From NCBI GenBank assembly GCA_022508445.1, contig JAFLVG010000006.1, positions 48,551 to 112,550 of the forward strand: 64,000 bases of DNA. The letters run 5' to 3'. Below the pieces are notes generated by a model. It saw only the letters and a program-made list of their open reading frames with translations, was not told where the DNA came from and made no database searches. The first letter of the stretch is position 1. Every line of letters begins with the position of its first letter. This stretch comes from Clostridiales bacterium (lineage in GTDB: Bacteria; Bacillota; Clostridia; Christensenellales; Pumilibacteraceae). Shown here one piece after another: positions 45,470-54,090 of this stretch. The position numbers and the translations under genes were made by a program.

Positions 45470-45634
45470 AGATCCCTCTTGTATAGCAATCTAACATATA
45501 GTATATAGCATATCGACAAAAAAATCAAGTACTTTTTGAGATTTGTCTGCAATATTTTATAGACTTGTTTGGCTGATAAATGCGCGTCAAACGACAAAAT
45601 ATAAAAAATTACATGAAATTTATGTTTAAAACGA

Positions 45635-45669
45635 TTGAAAACATTAAAACAATAATGTATACTATACAT
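45635..45669 (+). promoter_or_regulatory. cdaA promoter with a perfect palindrome over the -10
   Basis: TTGAAA (45635-45640), 17-base spacer, TATACT (45658-45663). ATGTATACTATACAT (45655-45669) is a perfect 15-base palindrome covering the -10 and the start of transcription, a good place for a repressor. Confidence 0.6.
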
Positions 45670-45682
45670 AGGTGTAAAGGCT

Positions 45683-46528
45683 ATGGAGTTTTTTGAGAAG
45701 ATTTACGATAAAATGGTGGCCAAGCCTTGGGCATGCGCTTTGGACATTGTGCTGACAGCCTTGCTCATTTACGGCTTGATTGTGTTCCTTAAAAAGAACA
45801 ACGCCAAACGGCTTGTGTTTATCGCGCTCGCACTTATCGCGGTCGGCGTAGTGTTAGCGTCCGAGCTTGTCGGGACGACCGTCGTCGGATCGCTACTTAA
45901 ATACGCCGTGTTCATCGTAATAATTGTTGCGGTATTCATGTTCCCGGCGGAAGTGCGCAGGGGACTGCTCAAAATTGCGTCGCCGCGCGATACGCACGAG
46001 GCGTATTCCGCCGACGAAAACGTTTCAGAAGAGCAACTGCACAACGCCATCAACGATATCGTACGTGCCGCGCAGAACATGTCCAAAAAGAACGTCGGCG
46101 CGCTTATCGTTATTTCCACGCAGAATCTCCCCGAGCATATAATCGATTCGGGAACAAAGCTCGACGCGGTTTTGTCCTGCGCCTTGCTCGAAAGTATTTT
46201 CAACACCAAAGCGCCGCTTCACGACGGTGCGGTGTTCGTTCGCGGCAATCGAATTGTTGCGGCAGGCTGCTTCTTGCCGCTCTCTCAATCAATTTCAATC
46301 GATAAAGAGCTGGGTACGCGCCACCGTGCAGGTATAGGCGTCAGCGAGAACTACAACGTACTTACTATCATCGTTTCGGAAGAAACGGGTGTTATTTCGA
46401 TAGCCCAAGGCGGAGAGCTTACGCGTTACTTCGATTCACAAATGCTCACCGACAAACTCGAACAAACCTACGGACTGCAAGCGACGCCCGAGTCTACACG
46501 CAAGCGCCGTCGCGGAAAGGGAGCGTAA
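45683..46528 (+). CDS. cdaA: Diadenylate cyclase CdaA
   Basis: 281 residues. It makes c-di-AMP from two ATP at the membrane. Three membrane segments in residues about 18-86, then the DAC domain with both signature motifs: 'LHDGAVFV' (DGA at 181-183) and 'GTRHRAGIGVSE' (RHR at 213-215). Length is normal. The next gene is a 47-residue remnant where cdaR is usual, and glmM, the usual third gene, is absent. A palindrome over the promoter suggests local control. Confidence 0.96.
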   Translation: MEFFEKIYDKMVAKPWACALDIVLTALLIYGLIVFLKKNNAKRLVFIALALIAVGVVLASELVGTTVVGSLLKYAVFIVIIVAVFMFPAEVRRGLLKIASPRDTHEAYSADENVSEEQLHNAINDIVRAAQNMSKKNVGALIVISTQNLPEHIIDSGTKLDAVLSCALLESIFNTKAPLHDGAVFVRGNRIVAAGCFLPLSQSISIDKELGTRHRAGIGVSENYNVLTIIVSEETGVISIAQGGELTRYFDSQMLTDKLEQTYGLQATPESTRKRRRGKGA

Positions 46529-46530
46529 TC

Positions 46531-46674
46531 ATGCAAAACAACGGCAAAGAGAATAAGCGCCAAAGCAAATTCGGCGCGGTCATGAAAAATATATTCGTTC
46601 ACAATATCGGTTGGAAAGTGCTTGCCGTAGTATCCGCCGCGGTGCTTTGGGCGCTTGCTGCCGGACTTTACTGA
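46531..46674 (+). CDS. 47-residue CdaR (YbbR) N-terminal remnant or mini-CdaR
   Basis: ATG at 46531, 2 bases after the cdaA stop, with GGGAG 7 bases upstream. The product has a basic start and one membrane span, 'NIGWKVLAVVSAAVLWALAA', with the 'KVLAVV-AVLW' pattern of the first helix of YbbR/CdaR proteins. Full CdaR continues with several outer YbbR domains (about 300-400 residues); here the stop comes right after the span. The stop is two bases before the DUF1015 start, so the ORF is kept in frame in the operon. Confidence 0.6.
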   Translation: MQNNGKENKRQSKFGAVMKNIFVHNIGWKVLAVVSAAVLWALAAGLY

Positions 46675-46675
46675 T

Positions 46676-47836
46676 ATGATTGTCGATTTCAACGACGAAA
46701 TACTTGTGCCTACGGGTGACGTGGGTGATTTCGGCGTAGTCGCGTGCGACCAATTTTCTGCGAATCCCGAATACTGGAACGAGCTTGCGAGCAAATTACC
46801 GAGCCGCTCTGCACTCGATCTCATTCTTCCCGAATGTTTTTTGTCGGAGTCGGTTGAGCGCATAGAGCGCATAAAAGCCGCCGCAAAGGATATGGCCGCA
46901 AGCAATCGGTTCGACTATTACCGCGGAGCAGTGTATGTGACGCGAAAAACCGCATACGGAAGGACAAGACACGGCATAGTCGCGTCCATAGACCTCAAAG
47001 ACTATGATTACAAAGCCGGCTCAAAAACGCTAATACGCGCGTCAGAACGCACGATAGAGGAGCGCATACCGCCGCGAGTTAAAATACGCGAAGCGATAGA
47101 TATCGAGCTTCCGCATATTCTGCTTCTTGTCGACGACCGTGAAGACGTGCTCATGAGCGCATGTCGCGATGCGCAAAAAAGCAAGCTGTACGAGGGTGAG
47201 CTTTCGGGCGGAGGCGGACGCATTTCGGGACAGCTAATCACAGAAACAAAACCGCTCGAACAAGCGGTTGATAAAATAATAAACGCGTCAATCGAAAAAT
47301 TCGGAGATAAACTTTTCGCGCTTGTCGGCGACGGAAATCATTCGCTTGCAACGGCAAAGTTTTGCAGCGTTAATTTTCCTACGCCGCTGAACGGTAGGGC
47401 GCTCGTCGAGATTATAAATATTTATGACGAGGGTTTGGTGTTCGAGCCCATACACAGACTCGTGCAAACTTCCGATCCTGTGATGTTTATCGACAGCTTG
47501 CGTTCGGCTGTCAAGGGCGACGCAAAGGCCAATCTTTGGACGACCGCTTACGAACAGCCGATAGAAATACAGGTCCCGTCCGACAAGATAGAAGCTATCA
47601 ATGCCATAGACCGTTTTTGCGAAACGTTTGTCAAGCACTTCGGCGGCTATATCGAATACGTCCACGGCGATGCCGCGTTGAAACGCGAGGGGCATTTGGG
47701 CATCGAGATGCGCGGAATCGAAAAAGCGGAGCTGTTCGGTTACGTAGTGAAAAACGGCGTGTTGCCCAAAAAGACGTTTTCGCTCGGCGAGGCGGAAGAA
47801 AAGCGCTACTACATCGAAGCGCGTAAGATAAAATAA
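46676..47836 (+). CDS. DUF1015 family protein
   Basis: 386 residues from the ATG at 46676; a longer frame runs back into the CdaR remnant. Family pattern: 'FGVVACDQFSANPEYWNEL', 'YVTRKTAYGRTRHGIVASID', 'IPPRVKIREAIDIELPHILLL', 'LFALVGDGNHSLATAK'. DUF1015 proteins (often called SpoOJ/ParA/ParB/RepB-like in older databases) have no proven function. It follows the CdaR remnant by one base and is probably translated by coupling. Confidence 0.9.
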   Translation: MIVDFNDEILVPTGDVGDFGVVACDQFSANPEYWNELASKLPSRSALDLILPECFLSESVERIERIKAAAKDMAASNRFDYYRGAVYVTRKTAYGRTRHGIVASIDLKDYDYKAGSKTLIRASERTIEERIPPRVKIREAIDIELPHILLLVDDREDVLMSACRDAQKSKLYEGELSGGGGRISGQLITETKPLEQAVDKIINASIEKFGDKLFALVGDGNHSLATAKFCSVNFPTPLNGRALVEIINIYDEGLVFEPIHRLVQTSDPVMFIDSLRSAVKGDAKANLWTTAYEQPIEIQVPSDKIEAINAIDRFCETFVKHFGGYIEYVHGDAALKREGHLGIEMRGIEKAELFGYVVKNGVLPKKTFSLGEAEEKRYYIEARKIK

Positions 47837-47950
47837 CAAGATTTATTTAAATACAAGTTAAAACTATTCAACTGATTGTAAACAATTATTCGTCGGCGAA
47901 TATAACTTTATTTTGCCGAGGCGAATATACTATATACGGAGCTACAATAG

Positions 47951-49264
47951 ATGAAAGCGGTAAAGTTCGGCGGAACGTCGATGTCCACAGCGGACAGTAT
48001 TCTCAGCGTAAAACAAATAATAGAAAGCGATGCCGAGCGGCGGTTCATAGTCGTTTCCGCACCGGGCAAGGCGAACGGCGAGGATAAAGTCACCGATATG
48101 CTCGTTGCGGTTGCTGGCGAAAGACCGAATTTGCGCGCCGGAAAGTTCGCACCCGTTTGCGCAAGGTTTGAAAAGATATGCGACGGAGTGGGGCTTGGCG
48201 CGTCCTTTCTCAAAGAGGATTTGAGCGCAATCGAAAAAATGCTCCAAGACGCTTCGCGCGACTATATCGTGTCGCGCGGTGAGTATTTGTGCGCGAAGAT
48301 TCTTGCCGCATTATTGGGATACGAGTTCGTAGACGCCGCAAAGCTCATCAAGTTCAGCGGCAATACTTATGACGACGGTTATACGGAATCGGTCTGCGCG
48401 TTGGGTTTGTCGCGCTGTCGGGCGGCGGTTATCCCCGGGTTTTATGGGAGCAACGGCAACGGCGATATCGTCACGTTCTCGCGCGGCGGCTCGGACATAA
48501 GCGGAGCTATCGTGGCTCGCGCCGTCGGAGCCGGGTTATACGAGAACTTCACGGACGTGGACGGATTTATGACATGCGATCCGAGGACTGTGCCGCATGC
48601 GTCGGTGATAGACATTTTGACTTATAACGAATTGCGCGAGCTCGCGTACATGGGCGCGAATGTTCTGCATCCCGAATCGATTTTCCCTGTGCGCAAGGCG
48701 AATATTCCCATCCATATACTTAACACGTTCAATCCGAGCGCTTCCGGCACGAAGATAGTGCCGACGGAGGAATTTTTGAGCGGCAAGTACGAACGCACCA
48801 AAAAAATGCCGATAACGGCTATCGCCGGCAGACAGCACTTCTTTTCGCTTCACATCGACAAATCGATGATGAACAGCGAGGTAGGTTTTGTGCGCAGGGT
48901 TCTGTCGTGCTTCGAGCGTTTGGGAATTGCGATAGAGCATATTCCAAGCGGCATCGACTCGATGACGGTTGTGTTCTCGGCAGTCGACCAGAAAACGGTA
49001 AATGCGCTCATAAAAGCGGTACAAGACGAGGTCAAGCCCGATCACATAAGTCTTACGACCGACGTCGCGCTGATTGCGATAGTAGGTCACGGCATGAAAT
49101 CACGCCCGGGCACCGCAGCTCGCGCTATCAACAGATTGTCCACTGCCGGAATAAACCTTAGAATGATCGACCAGGGCGCATCGGAAATAAACATAATTCT
49201 CGGCGTGTCCGACGATGACTTCGAACGCGCACTCGTAGCGCTCAACGGCGAATTCGAAGTGTAA
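47951..49264 (+). CDS. Aspartate kinase
   Basis: 437 residues. It phosphorylates aspartate, the entry to lysine, threonine and methionine synthesis. Seen: 'AVKFGGTSMSTADS' (3-16), 'GFYGSNGNGDIVTFSRGGSDISGA' region (quoted in part), 'YENFTDVDGFMTCDPR', and two ACT domains at the C-terminus (about 310-437) with 'SEINIILGVSDDD'. Length fits the single-function AK III type. No lysine riboswitch is seen in the 113-base gap before it; two GGCGAATATA direct repeats at 47896 and 47920 could be a regulator site. Feedback amino acid unknown. Confidence 0.93.
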   Translation: MKAVKFGGTSMSTADSILSVKQIIESDAERRFIVVSAPGKANGEDKVTDMLVAVAGERPNLRAGKFAPVCARFEKICDGVGLGASFLKEDLSAIEKMLQDASRDYIVSRGEYLCAKILAALLGYEFVDAAKLIKFSGNTYDDGYTESVCALGLSRCRAAVIPGFYGSNGNGDIVTFSRGGSDISGAIVARAVGAGLYENFTDVDGFMTCDPRTVPHASVIDILTYNELRELAYMGANVLHPESIFPVRKANIPIHILNTFNPSASGTKIVPTEEFLSGKYERTKKMPITAIAGRQHFFSLHIDKSMMNSEVGFVRRVLSCFERLGIAIEHIPSGIDSMTVVFSAVDQKTVNALIKAVQDEVKPDHISLTTDVALIAIVGHGMKSRPGTAARAINRLSTAGINLRMIDQGASEINIILGVSDDDFERALVALNGEFEV

Positions 49265-49292
49265 CAGAAATAAGATTAAGACTGCACGCTTG

Positions 49293-49324
49293 CTTACTTT
49301 TATTTTTCAAAAGAAGTAAGTTTT
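49293..49324 (+). terminator. Terminator after the aspartate kinase gene
   Basis: CTTACTT / AAGTAAG stem with an AT-rich loop and T4. Its 3' arm (TTTTTCAAAAGAAGTAAG, 49303-49320) also occurs at 57880-57897. Confidence 0.6.
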
Positions 49325-49326
49325 GC

Positions 49327-49355
49327 TTGACAGGCATATTGCATTATGATATAAT
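49327..49355 (+). promoter_or_regulatory. Consensus promoter of rplU-prp-rpmA
   Basis: TTGACA, 17-base spacer, TATAAT; perfect consensus. Transcription should start near 49362. Confidence 0.85.
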
Positions 49356-49361
49356 TCGATA

Positions 49362-49442
49362 TGAACCGCACGAAAAGGGTTCTAATTTCGGCAATTAAAA
49401 AACCGGAAACCCCGACGGCGAATACTAAACGGAGGTTATGCT
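49362..49442 (+). ncRNA. Possible L21 leader in the rplU 5' region
   Basis: About 80 bases between the predicted start and the rplU ATG, including AACCGG and CGGAAACCCCG segments able to form short stems. Its size and place fit the L21 leader family of Bacillota, which lets the ribosomal protein control its own operon, but I cannot match the consensus by eye. Confidence 0.3.
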
Positions 49443-49745
49443 ATGTTTGCTATTATCGAAACGGGCGGTAAGCAGTACCGCGTATGCGTGGGCGACGTTC
49501 TCGACGTGGAACGTCTCGACGCAGAAGTGGGCGCAACCGTCAGCTTGAAAGTACTCTTGACAGGCGAGGGCGAGCATATCACCACGGGTGCCGAGGCGGA
49601 GAAGAAAGCCGTCAAAGCGACCGTCGTGCGTCAGCTCAAAGCGCCCAAGGTGGTTGTTTTCAAGTATAAGGCAAAAAAGAACGTGCGTAGACGTCAAGGC
49701 CATCGCCAGTTCTATACGCGCATCAAGATCGACGAAATCGTATGA
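49443..49745 (+). CDS. rplU: Ribosomal protein bL21
   Basis: 100 residues, normal. Start 'MFAIIETGGKQYRVCVGDVL' and end with 'KAKKNVRRRQGHRQFYTRIKID' are the bL21 signature. It binds 23S rRNA in the large subunit. First gene of the rplU-prp-rpmA unit; ACGGAGGT before the ATG and a 4-base overlap with prp. Confidence 0.98.
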   Translation: MFAIIETGGKQYRVCVGDVLDVERLDAEVGATVSLKVLLTGEGEHITTGAEAEKKAVKATVVRQLKAPKVVVFKYKAKKNVRRRQGHRQFYTRIKIDEIV

Positions 49746-50059
49746 TAAAGGTCACGCTGTTAAAAGACAGCGGCAAGGTAGTCGGAGTGCGTGCCGAAGG
49801 TCACAGCGGACTTGCGGAAAGCGGAAGCGACGTGCTGTGTGCGGCGGTGTCCACTCTTGTTCAAACGGCGTATCTTGCGATTGCCGATATCGTAGGCAAA
49901 TTCGAGTATGACAGGAACGAAAAAACGGCAATGTTCGGGTTTACCGTTCCGAGCGTCACAGACCGACACGATATAGACGTCATACTCAGAGCAATGTACG
50001 TAGGACTCAAAGACTTATCGAGCGGGTATCCGCAAAATCTCAAATTGGAGGAAGCATAA
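49742..50059 (+). CDS. prp: Ribosomal-processing cysteine protease Prp
   Basis: 105 residues. It removes the N-terminal extension of bL27 in Bacillota. The catalytic pair is visible: His in 'AEGHSG' (about residue 21) and Cys in '[10 protein letters not shown]' (about residue 33). It lies between rplU and rpmA as usual, and its target cleavage motif is present in the next gene. Confidence 0.95.
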   Translation: MIKVTLLKDSGKVVGVRAEGHSGLAESGSDVLCAAVSTLVQTAYLAIADIVGKFEYDRNEKTAMFGFTVPSVTDRHDIDVILRAMYVGLKDLSSGYPQNLKLEEA

Positions 50060-50060
50060 A

Positions 50061-50336
50061 ATGTTTATAAATATTCAGTTGTTTGCTCATAAAAAGGGCG
50101 GCGGTTCCACCAAGAACGGCAGAGACAGTAACGCGCAACGCCTCGGCGTTAAGCGTTCTGACGGTCAATTCGTTCTTGCCGGAAATATTCTCATTCGTCA
50201 ACGCGGCACAAAAGTCCATCCCGGCGAAAACGTCGGGCGCGGCGGTGACGATACATTGTTTGCTCTCGTCGACGGCAAAGTCAAGTTCGAGAACAAAGGC
50301 GAACGCAAACAAGTAAGTGTTTACCCGATGGCGTAA
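50061..50336 (+). CDS. rpmA: Ribosomal protein bL27 with Prp-cleaved extension
   Basis: 91 residues. The N-terminus '[20 protein letters not shown]' carries the extension that Prp cuts after Phe 8, exposing AHKKGGGS, which reaches the peptidyl-transferase centre. '[19 protein letters not shown]' and '[14 protein letters not shown]' complete the family pattern. Terminator directly after. Confidence 0.98.
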   Translation: MFINIQLFAHKKGGGSTKNGRDSNAQRLGVKRSDGQFVLAGNILIRQRGTKVHPGENVGRGGDDTLFALVDGKVKFENKGERKQVSVYPMA

Positions 50337-50339
50337 AAC

Positions 50340-50365
50340 AAAAAGGGCGATTAAGCCCTTTTTTT
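50340..50365 (+). terminator. Terminator after rpmA
   Basis: AAAGGGC / GCCCTTT stem, 6-base loop, T7 tract. Confidence 0.9.
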
Positions 50366-50383
50366 GTAACAAGGAATTGTTCG

Positions 50384-51187
50384 ATGTATAGAACCGAAAC
50401 AAACAGAATAACAGTTGACGCGACAGAGCTGGATGTCAAGGCTACGCTTGAATGCGGCCAGCTTTTCCGTTTTGAAAAAACCGACGACGGGTATACAGTC
50501 AAGTCGGGCGGCAACACGTGTGAGATTCGCACTTCGGGGAACTACGTCGTAATCGATACGGCTTATGTGGATTATTTTGTCAATTTTTTCAATCTCGATC
50601 GCGATGTAACAAGGGCGAAACGCGAGCTTTCGCGCTTTCCAGAACTGACTGATGCGCTTAACAGTTGCGGCGCATTGCGCATTCTTCACCAGCCGCTATT
50701 TGAAACGATAATATCGTTTATTATTTCTGCCAACAATAATATTCCGCGCATCAAATCGATCATAAACAGGCTTTGCGGACTGTTCGGAGACGTGTTCCCC
50801 ACGCCGCAGCAGATAGCCGAAATGCCGCTTCGTCAGCTCAATGCAATCGGGTGCGGATACCGTTCGCAGTATATTTTGAACAGCGCAACCATTTGCGCAA
50901 ACACGAATATTCTGGACAGACTCCACGCCGCAGCCACAGCAGATGCGAGCAAGCTACTCATGACGCTTCCGGGCGTCGGGCAAAAAATAGCGGATTGCGT
51001 GGCGCTCTTTGCGCTCGGACGACTTGAAGTTTTCCCAATAGACACCTGGATGTTCAAAACACAGAGAATCGGCATGGAGACCGAATCACAGCTCCGCACT
51101 CGGCTCATGGAAAAGTACGGAACCTATGCCGGATATGCGCAACAGGTATTGTATTATTACAACGCAATCTTGCGAAAAGGCGTGTAA
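50384..51187 (+). CDS. OGG1-type 8-oxoguanine DNA glycosylase/lyase
   Basis: 267 residues. It removes oxidised guanine and cuts the strand. The N-terminal OGG_N domain ('DVKATLECGQLFRF') and the HhH-GPD domain are present: 'MTLPGVGQKIADCVALFALGR' region (quoted in part as 'LPGVGQKIADCVALFA') with the catalytic Lys and 'VFPIDTWMFK' with the conserved Asp. Short of a C-terminal iron-sulfur cluster, as expected. Ribosome site AAGGAA. It lies alone between terminators, adding to the repair genes of the window. Confidence 0.93.
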   Translation: MYRTETNRITVDATELDVKATLECGQLFRFEKTDDGYTVKSGGNTCEIRTSGNYVVIDTAYVDYFVNFFNLDRDVTRAKRELSRFPELTDALNSCGALRILHQPLFETIISFIISANNNIPRIKSIINRLCGLFGDVFPTPQQIAEMPLRQLNAIGCGYRSQYILNSATICANTNILDRLHAAATADASKLLMTLPGVGQKIADCVALFALGRLEVFPIDTWMFKTQRIGMETESQLRTRLMEKYGTYAGYAQQVLYYYNAILRKGV

Positions 51188-51237
51188 AATATTTTTAAAG
51201 ACGTTACGTCGCTTTTAATTTAAAATTGTAAAAGGTC

Positions 51238-51268
51238 ACGCGCACAGAATACTATCGGTGCGCGTTTT
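51238..51268 (+). terminator. Terminator after the glycosylase gene
   Basis: ACGCGCAC / GTGCGCGT stem, 12-base loop, short T4 tract. Confidence 0.65.
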
Positions 51269-51322
51269 ACATTGCTGGCATTTTGTTCTACCACCGCGAA
51301 AAAGCTCATAAAATGTATCACA

Positions 51323-51577
51323 ATGAGCTTTATAGAACAAACGGCAAAAATATTCGGGAATTCCGCGGAATTCAAGTTCCAAGCGGTGCTGTTCGGGCGC
51401 GACGCATTCTATATCGAAAGTGCGCGTGCTATCAAAATAGACGAAACAGAAATGATATTCAAAGCGCCGCGCGCGCTCATTTACGTTTGCGGTGAAAACC
51501 TTACGGTCAAAGAGCTTACCGACGATTATGCGGCGATAACGGGTAGAATAAAGAGCTTCACGGTGGACGATCTATGA
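51323..51577 (+). CDS. yqfC: Sporulation protein YqfC-like
   Basis: 84 residues from the ATG at 51323. Beta-strand pattern 'KFQAVLFGRDAFYIESARAIKID', 'RALIYVCGENLTVKELTDDYAAITGRIKSFTV' (quoted parts: 'FYIESARAI', 'VCGENLTVKEL') matches the YabP/YqfC family. The next gene is yqfD, the normal partner, with a 4-base overlap. No ribosome site precedes the ATG; 'CATAAAAT' at 51307-51314 resembles a sigma-E -10, which would start the mRNA at or very near the ATG. A matching -35 was not found. Confidence 0.8.
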   Translation: MSFIEQTAKIFGNSAEFKFQAVLFGRDAFYIESARAIKIDETEMIFKAPRALIYVCGENLTVKELTDDYAAITGRIKSFTVDDL

Positions 51578-53070
51578 CGGCACAAAAGCATAATGCAGTC
51601 GGCGAAAATTCAAGGGCCGTACGCGACAAAAAGGCTGAAAAAGAGAACCGTAAAAAAATCGCCGTCGACAAGGCGGAATCGCGCAAAAAAGAAAAAGCCG
51701 CCGAACGCGAAAAAAAGTCGCGCGAGACGGCGGCGAGAAAAGCGGCGCACAAAATCGAACGCGAAAAGAGGAAGAACGAGCGTCTTGCGCTTAACAAGGC
51801 TCGCCAATCCGAGCGTGAAAAAATAAGAAAGATAAAAGCCGAGCGTGCCGAGAAACGTCTTAAAAAACGGCTCGCGTTTTATGCGAAAATCAAGTCGCGG
51901 CTTAAAAACCGCAAAGGCGGATTCGATTACGACAACTTCGGAGTTTTGCCGCGCGTCGAGCTTATAGTGAGCGGCGACAGAACTTCGATAATAGGAAAGC
52001 TTGCCGCCTCGGATATAAGCGTCGGCGACGTGCGCGCGGACGGCGGTCAAACGCGCTTTAAAATACGAAAAAAAGACATGCGCAAAGCTATTGCTATTTT
52101 AGATGAAATGTGCTATAATTACCAAATAGGTGCGACTTACGGAATGGGGCGCAGGCTCACATTTTGGTCGTCGCGAGCAGGGTTACTGCTCGGCGCCGTC
52201 ATATCGTTTGCCGCCTTGTACATTTCATACGGATATGTTTGGCGAGTGGACATTACGGGCAATCAAAAGCTGTCCGTCGCCGCTATCGAGAGCGCACTTA
52301 AAAGCTCGGGCGTATCTATCGGGCGCAAAAAATCGCAGCTCGATTGCGCGGAAGTAGTGGCGGCGCTCGAAAGTCTCGACGGAATAGCCGACGCGTCTTG
52401 CGAGATAGTCGGCACAACCCTTCGCGTGCGCGTTTTGGAATCCAAGGACTATACCGTTCACGAAAGAAGCGTCGCATACGTTTCAAAGTACGACGCAACC
52501 GTAACGCGCATCATTATGCGTAGCGGAACAGCCGCCGTATCGCGCGGCGACGTGGTGGGCAAGGGCGATATACTTGCAAACGGCGACGTGTATTCCACTA
52601 CCGGCGAGCTTTTGTATACCGCGGAATGCGACGCGGAGATTTACGGTGACGTGTCGATAACGTTCAATGCCGATATTTCGCGAACCGCGCTCGAATACCG
52701 CCGCACGGGCAGGTATGAGCGAAAGACTGTTTTCGGATTGTTCGGGCATTCAATCGGCAAAGCGCGTTCGCCGTATTCGTCGTATGAAACGGTTGCTCAA
52801 ACCGCAAACTATGACGTGTTGATACCTCTCTACGTCACCACTTATACGTTCTATGAAACCAAGCCGGTGGAGGTCGAACGCGAGGTGAGCGATGTCGCGG
52901 AGGCTTATGCGAAGGCGAAGATAGACGAGATGCACTTCATAGGCGATTTTCAGTATTCGTATACAGTTAAGGAGAGCGTGGCGGGACTTTTTACAGTGCA
53001 TTTGTTTTTAAGCGGCGAAGCGCTCATTTCGAGCGGTGTGGATAATATAGATGTGACAAAGCCACAGTAA
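51574..53070 (+). CDS. yqfD: Sporulation protein YqfD with long charged N-terminal extension
   Basis: 498 residues, about 100 longer than usual. Residues 1-110 are Lys/Glu/Arg/Ala-rich and helical, a likely coiled coil not found in typical YqfD. The rest is standard: an N-terminal cytosolic domain ('RKKDMRKAIAILDEMCYNYQI'), one membrane segment (about 205-225), then the large outer domain starting 'VWRVDITGNQKLSVAAIE'. YqfD is a sigma-E-dependent membrane protein of spore formation with poorly known activity. Overlaps yqfC by 4 bases. Confidence 0.9.
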   Translation: MTAQKHNAVGENSRAVRDKKAEKENRKKIAVDKAESRKKEKAAEREKKSRETAARKAAHKIEREKRKNERLALNKARQSEREKIRKIKAERAEKRLKKRLAFYAKIKSRLKNRKGGFDYDNFGVLPRVELIVSGDRTSIIGKLAASDISVGDVRADGGQTRFKIRKKDMRKAIAILDEMCYNYQIGATYGMGRRLTFWSSRAGLLLGAVISFAALYISYGYVWRVDITGNQKLSVAAIESALKSSGVSIGRKKSQLDCAEVVAALESLDGIADASCEIVGTTLRVRVLESKDYTVHERSVAYVSKYDATVTRIIMRSGTAAVSRGDVVGKGDILANGDVYSTTGELLYTAECDAEIYGDVSITFNADISRTALEYRRTGRYERKTVFGLFGHSIGKARSPYSSYETVAQTANYDVLIPLYVTTYTFYETKPVEVEREVSDVAEAYAKAKIDEMHFIGDFQYSYTVKESVAGLFTVHLFLSGEALISSGVDNIDVTKPQ

Positions 53071-53097
53071 CAACCGAATCGGAGATACCGAAGAATT

Positions 53098-54090
53098 TTG
53101 AAAAAGGCATATCACAACGATGAACTGCGCGCAGTATTCGGCGCGTACGATGCGAATATAAAAATGCTCGAAACGTTGTGCGGCGTGACTGTCCGCACGA
53201 CGAGCGACGGCGTTGAAATAAACGGCAAGAATACCGAGCTTGCCGAGCTTTTGCTGGACAAGCTAATTTCGGCGCTGGGCCGCGGCGAAGAGATAAATCC
53301 CGATACGGTAAGACGGTACTACAATATTCTCGGCGAAGATCCCGACGGTGTGGATAGTATTTCCGCTCGGCCGATTTGCGTAAATGCGCACGGTCAAAAG
53401 ATTTACCCCAAAACCGTTATGCAAAAGCGCTTTGCCGACGCTGTGGAAAACCATCTTCTTACATTTGCCATAGGTCCTGCCGGCACGGGCAAAACTTATC
53501 TTGCAGTAGCAATGGCGGCAAACGCCGTCAAAAAGGGGACTGCGGACAAGATTATTCTGACGCGCCCCGCAATAGAGGCGGGCGAAAAGCTCGGGTTTTT
53601 GCCGGGCGATCTTCAAATGAAGGTTGATCCTTATCTCAAACCGCTGTACGACGCACTCGGCGAAATGTTCGGCGCGGACTATACAAAGCTCATCGAGCGC
53701 GGCACGGTGGAGATTGCGCCGCTCGCGTACATGCGCGGAAGAACACTGTCGCACGCATTCATTATTCTCGACGAGGCACAAAACACCACGCCGGAGCAGA
53801 TGAAGATGTTTCTGACCAGGTTCGGCGAGGGCAGTCGCGCAATCGTAACGGGCGACATAACGCAGATAGACCTTCGCGGCGAGACGTCGGGCTTGACCGA
53901 AGCGGAGCAAGTGCTTAGCGGTGTCGAAGGCATAGCGTTTGTGCATTTGTCCGAAGAGGACGTCGTGCGGCACGGACTTGTTATGAGAATAGTAAAAGCG
54001 TACAATAATTACAATAATCGAATTTGCGGTAATAAAGCCGCGGATATGACTCAAAGGAGGAGCCATGCAAGAACCGGAAAAACGGATTGA
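53098..54090 (+). CDS. PhoH family ATPase
   Basis: 330 residues with a TTG start, the only sensible start in frame; a GGAG lies 14 bases upstream. The PhoH ATPase domain has Walker A 'GPAGTGKTYLAVAMA' (about 125), 'RPAIEAGEKLGFLPGDL' and Walker B 'FIILDEAQNT'. An N-terminal domain of about 100 residues precedes it. In Bacillota PhoH lies in the conserved yqfCD-phoH-yqfF-ybeY block, as here. The role is linked to RNA turnover and phosphate stress but not settled. Overlaps the next gene by 26 bases. Confidence 0.93.
   Translation: MKKAYHNDELRAVFGAYDANIKMLETLCGVTVRTTSDGVEINGKNTELAELLLDKLISALGRGEEINPDTVRRYYNILGEDPDGVDSISARPICVNAHGQKIYPKTVMQKRFADAVENHLLTFAIGPAGTGKTYLAVAMAANAVKKGTADKIILTRPAIEAGEKLGFLPGDLQMKVDPYLKPLYDALGEMFGADYTKLIERGTVEIAPLAYMRGRTLSHAFIILDEAQNTTPEQMKMFLTRFGEGSRAIVTGDITQIDLRGETSGLTEAEQVLSGVEGIAFVHLSEEDVVRHGLVMRIVKAYNNYNNRICGNKAADMTQRRSHARTGKTD

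Noticed and set aside
47837..47950. Lysine riboswitch before aspartate kinase
   Set aside because: The gap is only 113 bases, too short for the lysine aptamer; two GGCGAATATA direct repeats remain unexplained but are too short to call.
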